64,000 nucleotides of DNA, taken from positions 1 through 64,000 of the forward strand of contig NW_025064890.1 of assembly GCF_019112545.1 (NCBI RefSeq), given 5' to 3'. Below are positions 44,330 to 57,435 of this stretch, one piece after another. Each line of letters opens with the position of its first letter. Position 1 is the first letter of the stretch. The notes under the pieces are model-generated. The model worked only from the letters and a program-made list of their open reading frames with translations. It ran no database searches and was not told the origin of the DNA. A program made the translations under genes and the position numbers. The DNA is from Guyanagaster necrorhizus (lineage: Eukaryota; Basidiomycota; Agaricomycetes; Agaricales; Physalacriaceae).

Positions 44330-47300
44330 GAACTCTGGTGCAATGGCTAGAATCGCATACTCTGTCAAAGATAGCTGACTCGCGTCATTGGTAGCAAGAT
44401 CTGGGATCTAATGAAAATTCAGTCTCGTTTGTTGGCATCAAAAACCAGGACCAACTTCATTAATAGGGTTAATCACATCCGTTCCACCGATCTGGGCAAC
44501 GGGATCCCAGACACCAATGTCTGAGGATTTCAATGACGTCCAAGCGGCTTGCTTTATGGTATTATCGTTTAGACGCTCACCTGCAACACGTTAGCAAGTC
44601 AACGATTGGATGGAACATCACGGCACCAGCATAAGCCTGCAGTTTGGCATACCACTAAAAGAAATGTGGGCATCAGTGCGGTCATAGTCAGCTCAACGAC
44701 TCACGTATGCAAATCCGCTACTAAACGAGATTCCGTCTCTCGCCATCTTACTAGGCAAAAGTCAGGAAAGCACTAGAAGGTATTAACATTACTCACTCTG
44801 CGCCGGACGCATTGAATATCTTGCAAAAGTCTACCCAAGCTGTGTCAAAATCAGGCTCATCCGTGATCACCTCCATGGCCTCCATCAGGAATTCTCCGCC
44901 CCCAAAAATCATTGAGATTGAATCTAAATAGTTAGAGTGCCCTAGTTCTGTAGAAACAACTCGATGCCTCACGAATCTTCCGGGCCCGCGCCATAATCTA
45001 CTAGATGAGCTGTGCGTGGGTCCCATCCTACGGCACCCGTATATCCGGTGAAAAGGCCGTACTTGAAGGTGCCTATGTCATGCTGAAAGATAGTTTCAAT
45101 ACCACCGTGATATTCAGAGAACCGTTATTACTAACCATCCCAGTCTTGATCCTGTCAAGCCACTGCGAATCGTTCTAGGAATATCCAACATTGCCCATGA
45201 AAATGTCCATCCGAATAACGTTGATGCACTCACAGTTCGTTCCCATTTAGTGAACCAATTTCCAGCCAACGTGGTCCAATCTGGTCCAATTCTCACTCGT
45301 CCAGGACACGCAGCGGGATCAGGAGGAACCAAAACTTTTCTCAGAGGCTCCCATGTCACAATTGTTTCATCGGCCTGCAAAGAATAATCTATAATATCTC
45401 CGATAAGCTCATCCGCTAATCCACGAGTGTCAGCTACTGATGCTACAGTTCCAGTCATGAACATGCCTGTGAGATAGTAGAATGGTCGTTTCAGCGTGCT
45501 TCCTGTAATGCGAACCTCTTTCGCGCCATCGCCCCAATGTGAAACATTGTGTCGACTTCCCAAACCCGCAAAGGGGCCAATGTGATGGAAGTCTACTTCA
45601 GACAGATGGCGAGTCATAGCATGGGCGATGCGGAAGACGTCGGCGCGACCCGTGCGAAGGAACGACATCCAAAGCCAGAGATCCGACGCTGAGATAAATT
45701 TATGAGTGTATCCATCTTATACGTTGGAACCAAAGGGCTACCAAGTTCTCCGTTGTCCCAAGCATATCCTCCAACGTCGTACCTCCAAGTGTGGCGAGTT
45801 TCATCATATGTGTGCATTACATCCCCATAATTCCAAAAGCCGTAGAACCGTCTCTGATCGATTTCCTAGCACGAGGGCCGTTGAGCAGGAACATTCCAGA
45901 CATGATCATGAAATCACATACTGCAACATAGAAGTCGAGTAGAGCGCTCTTTCTATTCTCGATATCTGCTGCTCCACTAGTTGTTGGATTCGGAACAGCA
46001 CCAATAATATTTGGCCTACAACCCCTACAAAGAAAGGCTGTACTTGCCATCGACCTCCAAACAACCTGTGAACTGCATAGAATTCAGGGCTTGCGACAAT
46101 TTGGGAGACTTTGGTCTAATCTCCAATGAAGATAACTTGTACAATGCATCTGTAAATTTACTTACGATGGCACCGGCCCACTGAGCGATTGAGTCTCGGG
46201 AGGGTGTAGAGCTGACCACTTGCAACGAAATTTCGTATGACCGTCCAATGCCTACTGGATTAGGGTCTGGGTCGCCTACATCTTCGTAGGTTAAATCTAA
46301 CTGAGTATGATCCGCGTTGGGAGAGATATATCTGATGGGGAAGATAAACTCACACCGTGGGCCACCGTGTCATAATGTCGCATGTCAATAGCAGGAGCCT
46401 TTCAATCCATTATTAGAATCGTTGTTTAACTAAAAATGATACTCACTCTTGGACTATACGCCCACAGAGTGACTGTGGCTGTATCACCTCCTGCACCTCA
46501 GATATCAAAGCCTCTGGGAGCGCCTTGCCAAAAATCTGGGCAAATCATTAGACGAATCAATGAACGACGAAATTCCACCCACCTCTGAATCCGAATAGAG
46601 TCCCGCCACCGTTTGCACCTCCAACGTATCCAACTCCTGCCGCCCTTGTTCCGAAGCCTGCATGGTCAATGAATGATGCATTTCTACCTCCGGTAGACCT
46701 CTTCTTGATCGTGAAATGCGCCGACGACAGTTGATCTAGCGTGAAGTCCGCCCATACGGGGAGATCATCGATACCAGAAGAAACTGTCTCTGGCCACGTA
46801 GATATATCTGGGGTAGCCTCCCCTTCAAATTGAGGAACAAGGACAGCATCGGTGGTGTCTCGACGCAACCCGGATAATAGCCGAACCGCTTCACCCCATA
46901 TACCACCTTCTGCAGTAGCAAAACGAATATGTCGATCTTGGAGTAGATCACTGAGGGGAGCTGCAAAAGTGAGGCCCTAATCAAAATGTAAAGAGGTGAA
47001 TCACTTGGTCACTGATTGTCACTTACCAGTCCCTTGATGAAGTCCTGCGTCTGGTCACCAATGAAGAAATGTACCAATCGAATTGAAGTCGCGCCGGCAG
47101 AAACATAAAACCTGACAATGAAAGGTAGAAAAGCGACATGCCCTGGCCCTGCATACTTCCCAGTCATCTATAAACGGATTGTATTACTGAAAACGTTGGA
47201 TTATACAGTAGCTCAGACCTTTATGACTGTACGAACAGGGCCGCTCTGCTCAACAGTAACGGAGTCTATGGAACACTCGGTTTGTCTCCCACAAGCTCTG

Positions 47301-47868
47301 GTTCGTCAGGACTGTTTTGAAGATGGACGACAAGGGAGCCGTTCTGCGCCTTGACTTGTCCATCGAATCCAAGTGATTGGATCAACACGTCGCCAGATGT
47401 ATTGAAGACGGCTAATGCACGTGGAATTCCGTAAAATGTCTTGGTGCCGAGGAGAAAAAAAGTCACCTGTGAATGAGCCAGTGGTGATAGTAATCTCTGT
47501 GGAAGACTCAGATACAGAAACTGGCAAAGAGGGTTCTGTAGGAGTGTCGGTCGATATCTTGAATGTATCACGCAAGGGACTGTCAGCTGCCAATGCGTGC
47601 CCTGTCCATTTCAGGCTGCCATCCATCCAACTAGTAGAGAGGCCTTAGGGATATTAGAAAAGGATATTTCGATAGGACTCACTAGGCTAACGGCCATGTC
47701 TGGATCAGTATAGAAACGTCCGAGGATGTGAGAGCAATTGGAGTCGTCCGATCAACCTCACCTTGCACCCAAGGTATGCCGAAGGACGTTCCTGTGGGAA
47801 GGATTGGGGGATGCGCCACAGTCGACCCATTTCAATGATACACCGTCGACTGCTCGCGGTTTGGGCAT
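44330..47868 (-). pseudogene. PcRGLX/YetA-like polysaccharide lyase (PL26-type), with a stop and a frameshift
   Basis: Minus-strand, multi-exon. ATG at 47866-47868 (MPKPRAVDGVSLKWVDCG). N-terminal barrel part: SFGIPWVQGEV, TWPLA-YWMDGSLKWTGHAL near 47740-47600, SVTVEQSGPVRTVIK near 47240. Central part: HFFIGDQTQDFIKGL, RHIRFATAEGGIWGEAVRLL, then GVGYVGGANGGG near 46620. C-terminal alpha/alpha toroid: FYGFWNYGDVMHTYDE, YDVGGYAWDNGEL near 45770, FLRTGRADVFRIAHAMTRHL and NVSHWGDGAKEVRI near 45550. These match the family of the exo-rhamnogalacturonan lyase PcRGLX. Lesions: an in-frame TGA at 46498-46500 (FDI-stop-GAG, expected Arg) and a one-base frameshift near 47805-47830. No signal peptide is visible. 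Confidence 0.6.
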
Positions 47869-49129
47869 GAAAAGCGGAGGGAGAAAACATGGATTATGTT
47901 TGATAGCATTTATTCCATGTCGCGGGCCGAATTAGCAAATTTCGACATATCACAAAACCCTTTGTTCGTGCTGGTGCTTCATAGCTGTACGGGGAGGCCA
48001 CTCGTGATATGCCGCAAGCTCTTCGTGATCTGAAGAAAGTTGATCCGAAGTGATAATAATTCGATCCGCATAGTCGGCTAATCGTATGTCGGTTTCATGC
48101 TGAAGAAGAGGAAAACTTGCTAGCACGACAAGAGGAAAGTAGAAACGTGTTACCTTCAACATGTCATACACATCTCAATATCCTACCACTGATGTCTTCG
48201 AATTATATTCAATCATTGAAATCGTTTTTCCTATTCAGGGTCCCCCCCCGGAGTCAGCCAAAGCGGTCCGCCTTTGATCAGCTCTCTGATCGCACTCACG
48301 GTAAGGGTTCCCTATCGGACTGAGCCCTCGGCCTCCAGTCTCTCAGTCTTCTCTAGTTGAATACTTCGGGAGCGGTTCGGCAATACGGTATAAGGGTATT
48401 CAGTCAGTTCTTGCCAGAAAAAATGGAATGCTTCCCATAGTTCTGCTCCCCACCAGGCCCCAGTCCCTCTATTTCGGGGCTTTCGGGTGGTCTGCGAGGC
48501 TTCTAAAGAGCCTCGTCACCGAAGTATTTGGTAGATGACAATGGCTTACTCACCTCGACCTCCATCTCACTGTCATTGTTACGACGTTTTTCAGCAATCA
48601 CCGCTGTCGCCATCCACCCTGGCCTCTCTTCTGTTCAAGAAATTCTATGCCGTCTTTACCGCACATCCGAAGAGTCGCGAGGAAGTTGTTCTTTCAGCAA
48701 GGGTGCTTCGATATGTCACGCCTTGCGTGAGCTTGGTGCCTAGAGTGCAAGCTTTGATGTTCAAGTTTCCAGAAGACTTCCGAGTCATGCCAAGGGAACG
48801 CAGATGATCTAGAGACCACCAAAAGCTTCAGAGCTGTGCTGAAATCCAACCGAGGACTTTTGTCGAGAAACGCGTATTAAGACATGTAAAGTTTGCGCAA
48901 AGTCCACAAGGCCCGTCCAAAAGTCACGACTCACTTCTGGCGACGCGGTCACATGACCTTTGACCTCTTCTCACTGACATAAGAGGGGTCACATACGCCA
49001 AGATAGGGTCATGTACCTGGCCTCCCTGTCTTCACGTGAGACTCAGGTCAATAGGACCAATATATGGCAAAGTGATAACTTGATGAACAATCGCCTCGAT
49101 TAATATGAAGTACTACGTAGATTCAACAA
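47869..49129. other. Intergenic region with small unrecognised ORFs
   Basis: A minus-strand frame at 47950-48171 ends with LAAYHEWPPRTAMKHQHEQR, resembling the ends of some agaricomycete hypothetical proteins. A plus-strand ORF at 48535-48807 encodes 90 residues with no motif. The stretch 48230-48420 is G+C-rich with a run of C and may be old repeat, but no LTR ends were found. Confidence 0.4.
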
Positions 49130-49870
49130 TTAGCAGAAGAGGACTGTGAATGATCGATTGAACGTGTGAAAAAGCATCGTCCTGATACAGAATGCATATA
49201 TATCAATCAAAAAGCATCGGTATTCGGGGCCACTACTGATTGTGAATTGTTTTCCCCAGTTGCCCGACCCTCCGAAGACTATGAAAGGTAATAACGCCAT
49301 GAATAAAGTTGTATCAGGCGGCAAGAACGGTAGACACACGAAGGATGCTGTAATCATCGTCTTCAATAACCCACGGGACGTCAATCTCAATGCTTCCCAA
49401 GAGAATATCATTTAACCTGACAGACCGCATGTCAAGGTACGACGTGGAGTTCCAGTAAGCAGTGTTCAATATCCTTGGAGCCTCTCCGCATATTTGTACT
49501 TTGGCATCAGGATCTTTGGGGCTTTTAGAATCCATAACGCATCAATAAATTTGAAGGTGTCATCATGAGGTCAATGCGTACCTTTTGAATGCAAGACAAG
49601 TCAAACCAGGACAGTGCGACTGTATCTCCAGTCAAATGTATATCACTTCCAGACATCACTTGCGTAGACATGACCTGTGGGTGGATTTCCCTCACATAGA
49701 AATGGATTCCACGTCTCTCTGACTGTTCTGTTTGCCTGAGCTTGGTACACTTCCAATAAGATAGAACAAATGTTTCTATCCAAATTATTGGCAGGGAGGA
49801 TGTTCAGAACGAACAGAAATCTACTGAGTTTGTTCTGAGTTTCGGGCGAGTTCATATAATACACGCATGA
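49130..49870 (-). CDS. Protein with a Kre9/Knh1-like domain
   Basis: Three exons can be joined on the minus strand: a block with IHLTGDTVALSWFDLS (about 49640-49585), an exon with PKDPDAKVQI, then NDILLGSIEIDVPWVIEDDD (about 49520-49340), and FGGSGNWGKQFTISS (about 49280-49240). Each pair is separated by a 55-65 nt GT-AG intron. The order, a W-D/F start, an ILLGxIEIxVPWV strand and a final FGxSGNWxxxFTI, matches the small beta-sandwich of fungal Ser/Thr-rich cell-surface proteins related to Kre9/Knh1. The N terminus is uncertain and no clean signal peptide was found, so it may be incomplete. It lies head to tail behind the SET-MYND gene. Confidence 0.45.
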
Positions 49871-49936
49871 GCTCATTCGGTCAACTATACCCAATGACTT
49901 GTCGTTTTGGGCGGCATCTGCAAACGCGTGACAAGA

Positions 49937-52054
49937 TCACTTTGATTTGGGTGTATCCTGAAAAACGTTCCGGACACCCTGTTTCCAAACCCCAATCTCC
50001 TTCTCCAGCGATACAATGGCGTCCCGAACATGGCGGCCAATCTCTCCACCTTCATTCATCCGACCAAAGCCAATCATAAGTGAATTCCTCGCGCGTATGA
50101 ACGTATCATAAGCGAGGTTCAATCTCGGTGGACCAGACGGAGGGTAGAACCCCGGTTCATTGGTCTCACGCGGCGAAGGTTCATCCACAGCAAGTATCTT
50201 GGCCAATTCAGCGAGCGCAATTCCAAGTACCGGATGACCTTCTCTGTGAATACTGACCAATCCTGTAAGCGCTTTCGTCGCCACTCGGACGGTATTATCA
50301 AGGTATTCTTGTGTGCACGATGACGAGAATGATGATATGAGGAAGGATTTATGTAAAATAGTTAGCCCGAGGAGAGGATGACAGGAAGGCGTGAGACCCG
50401 CAGAGGTGAGTATAGGAATGAGCTTAGTCGACAGTTGTCTCGCTTTTGCTGGATCTATACAACATGATCAGTCAACGAACGGAAGGTAAGAATGGTTCTA
50501 CCTTTGAATTGTACAACTATAGCTTTGTCGAGTGCTTCTTGGCCTACACGAACCGCATCTAACACCGCATCGGTTGACTGAACAGCCGAGTTGCATTCAT
50601 TGCATCTGGTGAGCGGGTTCTCTGTTAACTAGGTCAATATGAGGAAGCATATAAGGGTCAGAACCGAATCAAACCTTCCGTCGGTAGCGGACACATTCCT
50701 CCGCATGCTTTTGTGCACCACATGGACTCCCGAGGATCCATATCTGGAGGTGATCTGCACAGTTGACACCTGCAGTCAAAGTGATAAGTTTCTTTGAGAC
50801 TTCCTTGCCGAAGGGATCGGGGCAGAGTTGTATCGATGTATGCCGTCACGATCTGCCAAATACACTTAGAGAAGGAGAACGAAGCTGCAAGGATGACATA
50901 CCTCTTCGCCAGGTAGAATATTGCGTAGCACGACGACGTGCATAAGTGGTTCGTCTGCTTGCGGATGGGCCGATACCCGAGGAAATACAATGACAGCGTT
51001 CGGATCGCAGGAATGATTTATGAGTGCGACTGCAGGCGAAACGGATACTCCGAGAGGGCACAACGCGGCGTCTGTGATGGTAAAAGTATTCGTGGTGAAC
51101 TAGAGGAGACACATCAAAATAAATAGGATGAAATTATGCAGGGTACCCACCCGTGATATCAAATCCACAAGATCACCCGATGAGTTGATTCCAAACTGTC
51201 GTAAATCGTCGGGGGAGGAGAGTCCCAGATATTGAACTAGTGAATGAGCAAGATGTGTATGCATTTCCGAGGCAGAGAGCGGCAGATTTTTCCTGTCTGG
51301 AAGAAAGGCATGAGAGCGGTGGACGTTTAAATACGACGGATCACTCACGGGATTGCATGGCATCCAACTCTCTGGTCTGAAGAAAAAGTAGGCAAAGAAG
51401 GTGAAAGACGAATAGGCGACACCTACCCAGACACTATCTACTCTTTTCTTCTGTCTCATCCACAAGATGCGACCCATGCATCGTATGGCATCGCTAGGTA
51501 TCGAAAGGTCATCAGAGGGTGCTGCTTTAGACCAACGCTGAAGAGATGTACATTCATGTTTGTGGACAGACCAGTCTTTAGTTTGGCAGGTCTACTCAAA
51601 GGATAAGGGATGGGACTAATGCAAACAAGTGTTACTGACCGAATCACAGTACCACACTGAACGACACTGGGTACATCGCTTCAGGCCGGAAGGAGGTGGA
51701 AGTCCAAAGCACGCCGAGCAGTATCCATCCATTTTTTCTGTTGAAAGCACTGCGACGTGAGGTTGTACAGCAAACAGAACCTGGCCTCGGAGGAGGTCAG
51801 CACCTTGACTGGTTCTTGAATGTAGATGACTCACCTGCTGCGAGATTTACTTTGCTCCATAGGCCCCGTCCTGAGATATCACAAGTCCGAACCTCTATGC
51901 TAAGAGGCAAGTCGCGATAAAGTCCATTGCTAGGTAGAGCAGATTCCACCGCTGGCTGTTGTTCCGAAGGTACCTCCCTGGCTTCCTTCTTCGTGGATGG
52001 TCCGTTCACATAAGATTTTGTCTTTCTGGAGGCTCGTAGATCGCTGAATGACAT
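49937..52054 (-). CDS. SET and MYND domain protein (SMYD-like lysine methyltransferase)
   Basis: Starts ATG at 52054; exon 1 ends at 51835 with a GTGAGT donor. Order: a basic/polar N-terminal part, the SET-N segment (EVRTCDISGRGLWSKV), a MYND zinc finger near 51760-51540 (C-S-A-C, C-T-Q-C, WYC, W-S-V-H-K-H-E-C), the SET core with ALINHSCDPNAV near 51020 and LPGEE near 50910, then the post-SET cysteines C-R-C-Q-L-C near 50760 and a helical C-terminal region to the stop at 49937. There are at least seven exons. The NHSC and post-SET Cys motifs are the cofactor and zinc elements of SMYD enzymes. It is divergent from the Atg27-like gene, sharing an upstream region of about 390 bp. Substrate is unknown. 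Confidence 0.75.
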
Positions 52055-52439
52055 TGTCGTTTGAGAGAGCCAACGGTGCCGCGATGCCGGTGTATTTTTA
52101 AGATTCCGATACCCCGCTGCTATTCCGGCATGGTCTGCCGATGTTATTGGTTTTCCCACCAGCATGTCCTCTTACCAGCAGGCCCAGAATTCCGGTATTC
52201 ACTACCTTGGCTACCGTGGGCAACCAAGCGGTGGTTATGCGACACTAAATGGCCCCCAAAATACGCCTTTTTCACAAGTCTTGGTTGTTCTTTGCTCCTA
52301 CCGCTCCCTGGATGTACATGTGATGCTGCCACCGGTCCGGATATGGTCCTCTATTCCCTCGTAGCAGCAGAACCACTGACAATGCCAGTCTTCTGCATTC
52401 CACTGCTGCAGGCGTCTTGCACAGATATCGTGCCTCACG

Positions 52440-53604
52440 ATGGATCCTTCCACACTTGCTCCCCTTCAATGTAGTTTTCAAATCGACAACGACATGTTCG
52501 ATCTATGCCCTCTCATCACGTCGCATCCCGGACCGCTGGCGATTTCGCTGGACGAAGAAACTCCCCCAACACGCACGAGAAACTCTTACAGTATCAGCCT
52601 TAATGGCCCCTTGAAACTGGATGTAACTTTACCAGCCGAACTACAGGTATTTGCATACTTCGCCGGAGCGACTTGTATCCTGATTGCCTATGAGTGTCCT
52701 GACGGTACTTGGATATGCCTGATCGGTTGGTTCTTCGTTCAATTGCAGATATAGAATTCACCAAGATAGTCCTATAGTTACCAATGCATGGCCAAACCGA
52801 CCTTCGGAATCCACCCGCGTTACAAATGTGATTCCTATAGCAGTCGATCCGAATCTCAATCCAACAGCCAAGCTTGGAGCAAAGGCGAAGCTAGACGATT
52901 ATCACAGTACGTTTCCATGGCAAGCAAAGTGCGTCTGTATCTAAATCTACTTTAGCACCGTTACAAGTGACACTCCACGGCGGCTCGTATACAAGTCGAA
53001 ATGTAAGGCAAAAGGCTACGTTTCAGTTTATATGCGACCACGATGTCGAAGAGGTGAGTTAGAGGGTAGTACGGCTCAGCCAGTATGCTTAACCAACGTA
53101 GCCAACAGAACCCGAATTCGCATGGTCCTTCAATGGCACACACGCATTTACGTGGAAATCGAAACACGCCTGCTCGAGTATAGTCTCAGGATCTCCGACT
53201 AGTCCGTCAGAACCTGACCCCGATCCTCCTGCGGAGCCCCCACACGAACCTGACCTCATCGGCGAGGTCCCCGTTCATCAAGTTGGACTTCTTCCGCTAT
53301 TCCTCATATTCTTCGCTATTTTGTAAGTTTAATGCCGGCTTACTTGATTGCCAACGCTAACCTTGATAGGTCTTTTATCGTCATCCGTGTTGTTTACCCC
53401 AGGAGTCGTCGGCGTGTGCGACACGCGAAGTTTAGACCATCCTCTTCGCGGCTGCTGGAATGGGCGCAACAAGCGGGATTTACCGATGTGGACTCTGATG
53501 CAGAGTCGGACGAGTTTGGTATTGATGAGCAGATACCGCTGACCCGTCGTATGTATGGAAGTGCTCCTAGCACGGGAGTCGTTTACGGGAGTACGGGCAG
53601 GTAA
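52440..53604 (+). CDS. Atg27-like type I membrane protein
   Basis: Plus-strand, about six exons. The luminal part has FDLCPL (about 52500), RNSYSISLNGPLK, C-P-D-G-T-W-I-C-L, VTLHGGSYTSRN and F-Q-F-I-C-D-H-D, the pattern of the mannose-6-phosphate-receptor-like fold of Atg27, with paired cysteines. A Pro/Glu/Asp-rich linker follows (about 53190-53260). A single membrane segment, LLPLFLIFFAIL-SFIVIRVV, is split by an intron at about 53323-53369. A basic cytosolic tail ends at 53604 with a YGSTGR end. The ATG at 52440 gives no signal peptide, so the true first exon is probably upstream, within 52080-52430. In yeast Atg27 helps Atg9 vesicle traffic in autophagy; here that role is inferred. Confidence 0.65.
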
Positions 53605-55343
53605 CGCAATTATGCATACTTATTTTACGATTTCAGAGCGGCTTGAACCGCTTTGTTTGAATCCCATCAATACGAAGAAGATTTCGACGAAAATCAGTTG
53701 ATTCGTCCGCCGTTTCCTGCTTCCATCGAAATACGTAGCCTCGTGCGGCATTAATTTGCATTAATAGAGGCATTTTCTTCTATCCAATTTCGCAGGAATG
53801 GAACTGTCACCACTTTGTGGTGATCTCAGGACCAACGGATCGCTGTATCCACATGAATTCTTGTATTGGAGAACCTCCGACGACATGCTTCTTCACGATG
53901 ATCCCCAACTTTATCTAAGTCATGAATCAGAAGAAGCTTGTGTGCTGCTTGTAGAAAGAGTTGGACCTTTGTTGGAATGCGGTGAAGAAAAAATCCCGAA
54001 ATTCTGTCTTGGTACCCCTGTTTCTATGTTTTCTGGTCTTGAAATTGGAATGCAGTGATGGGCCGGCGCAGATTATTTACCGGGAATGGTGGCTCGTTCG
54101 CCACTTGCCCAAGGTCAATATGGATGCGAGAGAAAAGGAAGGCCTCTAATCTTCTCTTCGCAGTACCTGGGATCAAATTATGGCTCATCTCGTGTATCTG
54201 GCATGGACGCAGAGCGTCGCCAGCATGCGAGTCCAAAGATTCCCAATCCGTCGTTTGTAACTTCGGATTAGAGTTGGCTGGACTTTGCATCCTTCGACTT
54301 TGCGTCCACGATGACGCATCGAAGAAAGACTTGGCGCATGCACAGTCGATTCCATTTGGATACCAAGTTTGACTAGTTGGGTGTTTGTGTACCGATCACC
54401 GCCAGATGCAATTTTTCAAGCCATTGAAACCGGCACGAAAGGGACCATCTTTTACGACAAGGCTGAGTAAATGCGGTTGGTAGGGGAGAGAGCGTCTAAC
54501 CATTTTCCGTATTCTAAGGCACTCATTGTATGAATGGAGTAACTCTTCTGTGAGTACGGGACCTTTCGAAGGCATGCTTTTTGGAGACAGCTTTCGTATA
54601 GCACTGTATGTAACTTAGATAGAGAAGTATGTCTCACGCAAACAAGACTCACCAAATTTGCTCGCTTTAATTGTCTTGCGACATGTCGGATGCTCGTACC
54701 AGCTGTCTAGTTTGGAGTCCATTCCTCAGTGAGGTGGGTTTTCACGATTTAGCTTGTCGTAACGTGGTTCATGAACTTTGTATATGGCGGGTAGCTGTCA
54801 CGTCGACCGTTTCCTGCATTCCAACTGTCTTCTAGGGAATTTATCGAGGCAGTTGAGAGATCGACCGCTAAGCTAGGGTGATTGGGGATAACTGGTACGG
54901 GTCAAGGTTTAGCTCGGCGAATTTTATTGAATGTATCGACTTGTCAAGGGCCAGGGGTGGATTATGCCATGCCTGGTTGACATGTCGGGGCCGACTGGCA
55001 AGTCGGTGGTTTGTCCAAAAATTTCCTTGTTGAATGAATTTGTGCAGATTGTCGACTTTTGTTTGAATGTAGACTTGCACTGTTGCACTGTAAGTGAGTG
55101 AATATACTTTACTCATCTGAGGTGGATTTGGGATTTGATTGTGTCCGAACGGGGGTTGCCGATCAAAGTGTCTTCGATAATTTCTAATCGCCTTGAGTTC
55201 TAGCTTTCGTATTAACGATATTCACGACAAGCAGCCGGGATCTCCGCTATAATGGCCTCTATAATTCTCTTATCCTTGCGCCCTAACTCCTCGGCTGCAA
55301 TGTTATAAGTTCCCGTTCACCTTCCATCCTGACCATATCCCCC
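53605..55343. other. Intergenic region with an unrecognised ORF
   Basis: A plus-strand frame at 53798-54058 (86 residues, starting MELSPLCGDLRTNG) and overlapping frames to about 54370 look coding-like, but I recognise no family. From 54780 to 55250 the DNA contains a hairpin, CCGACT-GGC-AAGTCGG near 54989, and other inverted patches. It may be repeat-derived. No LTR boundary was found. Confidence 0.4.
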
Positions 55344-57435
55344 ATGCGCACCCTTCACCGTGCTTGGTCAGTTTCCTTTCTTTTTTTTATCCTAAACATA
55401 TCTCACCAGTTCTCCAGCGCATGGAAGCGCGACGACCGTCAGCGAAAGATAGATGCACTCCCCGTCACGTACAACGACCCTCTGACCCCTGCAGAAGAGA
55501 AAATCCACGCCCTTCCATTGGCATCGCTCGTTACTCAATGTCGATCCGGCGTCCTGAACCCTGCGGACGTCATGCAGGCATATGCAAAGAAGATGCTCGT
55601 GGCCCAGAAGGAGTCCAACTGCATCACTGATATCATGGTCAATCATGCCCTCGACTCGTCGTCTCTCGCGCACTACGGTCCAGGTGCCGATTCAGATAGT
55701 CGTGCGTCAGATTTCCTTCGTTCACGGCCCCTGCTTGGTGTTCCGGTCAGTGTCAAAGGCACGCGTCTCTATTGTTTTTTTTTTTCCGGATCTCTTCTTG
55801 ACCCTTGAACAGACTCGTTCGACATAGAAGATCATGATACAACCATCGGTCTTGCGAGATTTTCAGACAGACCCGCAAAGAGCTCGGCTTCCATCGTCCG
55901 ACTCCTTCGAGACGCCGGTGCCCTTATCCATGTCAAGACCACCGTACCCACTGCCCTGTTTTCGATGGAGACAGAGTCAGATCTCTTCGGTCGAACGACC
56001 AATCCATACAAAGCTACGCATGGTGTTGGCGCCTCTACCGGTGGCGGTGGCGCGCTCGTAGCTTGGGGCGGGAGCATGGTTGAAGTCGGAAGCGACGTTG
56101 CAGGCAGCGTTCGGATGCCCGCCCATACCTGTGGAATATGGAGCATGAAGGGAAGCGTCGGCCGCTTTCCGGTGTTGGGCAACATGTCGCCGATGACGGG
56201 CCTCGAGGCGGTACCTATACTGACTGGCCCACTGGCGAACAGCTTGGACAACCTAGAGGAGTTCTACAAGCGGGTCATTGACATGGAGCCCTGGACGTAT
56301 GACCATACCGTTCGTTTGTTTTTCGCGCTAGTTCGGCGTTATCACTTACGACATTATCTTAGTGTGTTCCTCTTCAGTGGCGTCCATTAGACTTCCTGGA
56401 AGAAGGGCGAAAGCTGAAATGGGGTGTCATATGGACCGATAGTACGTGAATTACCCGCATACCCCTTCCCTCGTGACATTGTTGATTAGATACGATACCC
56501 CCAACACCTGCCTGCAAACGTGCTTTATCCACCGTTGTCGGAGCTCTCAAAGCAGATGGCCATGAAGTCGTCGATTTGTAAGTTAAACAGTTTGACTTTT
56601 GGCGCCATTTGTTCACCAACACTCGTTAGCTCACCGCCAATCGAGGAAGTATTGAGCATTGGCTATCAAATAGTATTCGCAGACGGAGGTCAGTTACCCT
56701 GCTAAACCTTAAAGATTCCGTTTTTGATTGACACATGTGCAAAGGTCGTCAAATCCGCAATGTCCTTCTTCCCGGAGAAACGCTGAATGCGGCATTGGTA
56801 TCTGTCTTAAAACATGTTAGCCGCTCACGCTTCGTGAGAACCGTCCGGAGGTTATGGTCATTTATCGCCAGAAAAACCGAGCTCGAGTTCCCGGACAATT
56901 TGAAGGAGCAGACCATTGTCGAGGAACGCCAACTAATCGTCCAACGCGACGAGTTGCGGCAGCAATGGCACGAAAAGTGGAAGAATGAGGGTCTTGACTT
57001 TGTCTTGACTGTCACCTTGCCTTTTCCCGCACTGGAAAATGGTGACGGCGAAAAAGCCTCTCTGATGAGTGCTAGCTACACGTTCCTGTTCAATATGGTA
57101 CATCACATTCCCCTTCCTCTAGGTCCAAGCTGATTGATTTTACTATTTTGCAGCTGGACTATTCGGCGGGTGTCCTCCCGGTAACGAACGTGCGGAAGGA
57201 CCTCGATTCCCTACCCGTGGACTTTGAATCGACTTTGATGTATCAATCATTGTCTGCTCCCGCCCGCCAAGCGTGGTCAACGTACAATGCGGAGAAGATG
57301 GACGGTCTCCCCCTGAGTGTCCAGGTGGTAGGTCGCCGATTCGAAGAAGAGAAGGTATTTGCAGGTATGAGGGTTATCGAAGCTGCACTCAAGAAGCAGA
57401 AGGTGTTATTTGTTGGTAAGAAGGACGCTGTTTAG
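55344..57435 (+). CDS. Amidase signature family hydrolase
   Basis: Seven exons (55344-55758, 55813-56309, 56363-56441, 56490-56577, 56630-56688, 56745-57097, 57154-57435) give about 590 residues, and all phases agree. N-terminal residues 8-25 are hydrophobic and could be a signal or anchor. The catalytic Lys is in SVK, the last codon before a GC-AG intron, and DSFD follows. The Gly/Ser loop reads GASTGGGGALVAW, and the nucleophile Ser is in GSDVAGSVRMPAH. The first Ser of the usual GGSSGG is kept and the second is Thr. The C-terminal part has GLPLSVQVVGRRFEEEKV, typical of the family. Such enzymes hydrolyse carboxamides; the substrate is unknown. No lesions were seen. Confidence 0.85.

Noticed and set aside
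48230..48420. Possible repeat or regulatory element with a C-run
   Set aside because: No partner copy, terminal repeat or coding signal; composition alone is not enough.
54780..55250. Possible solo LTR near the hairpin at 54989
   Set aside because: No TG...CA ends, target duplication or second copy could be found in the window.
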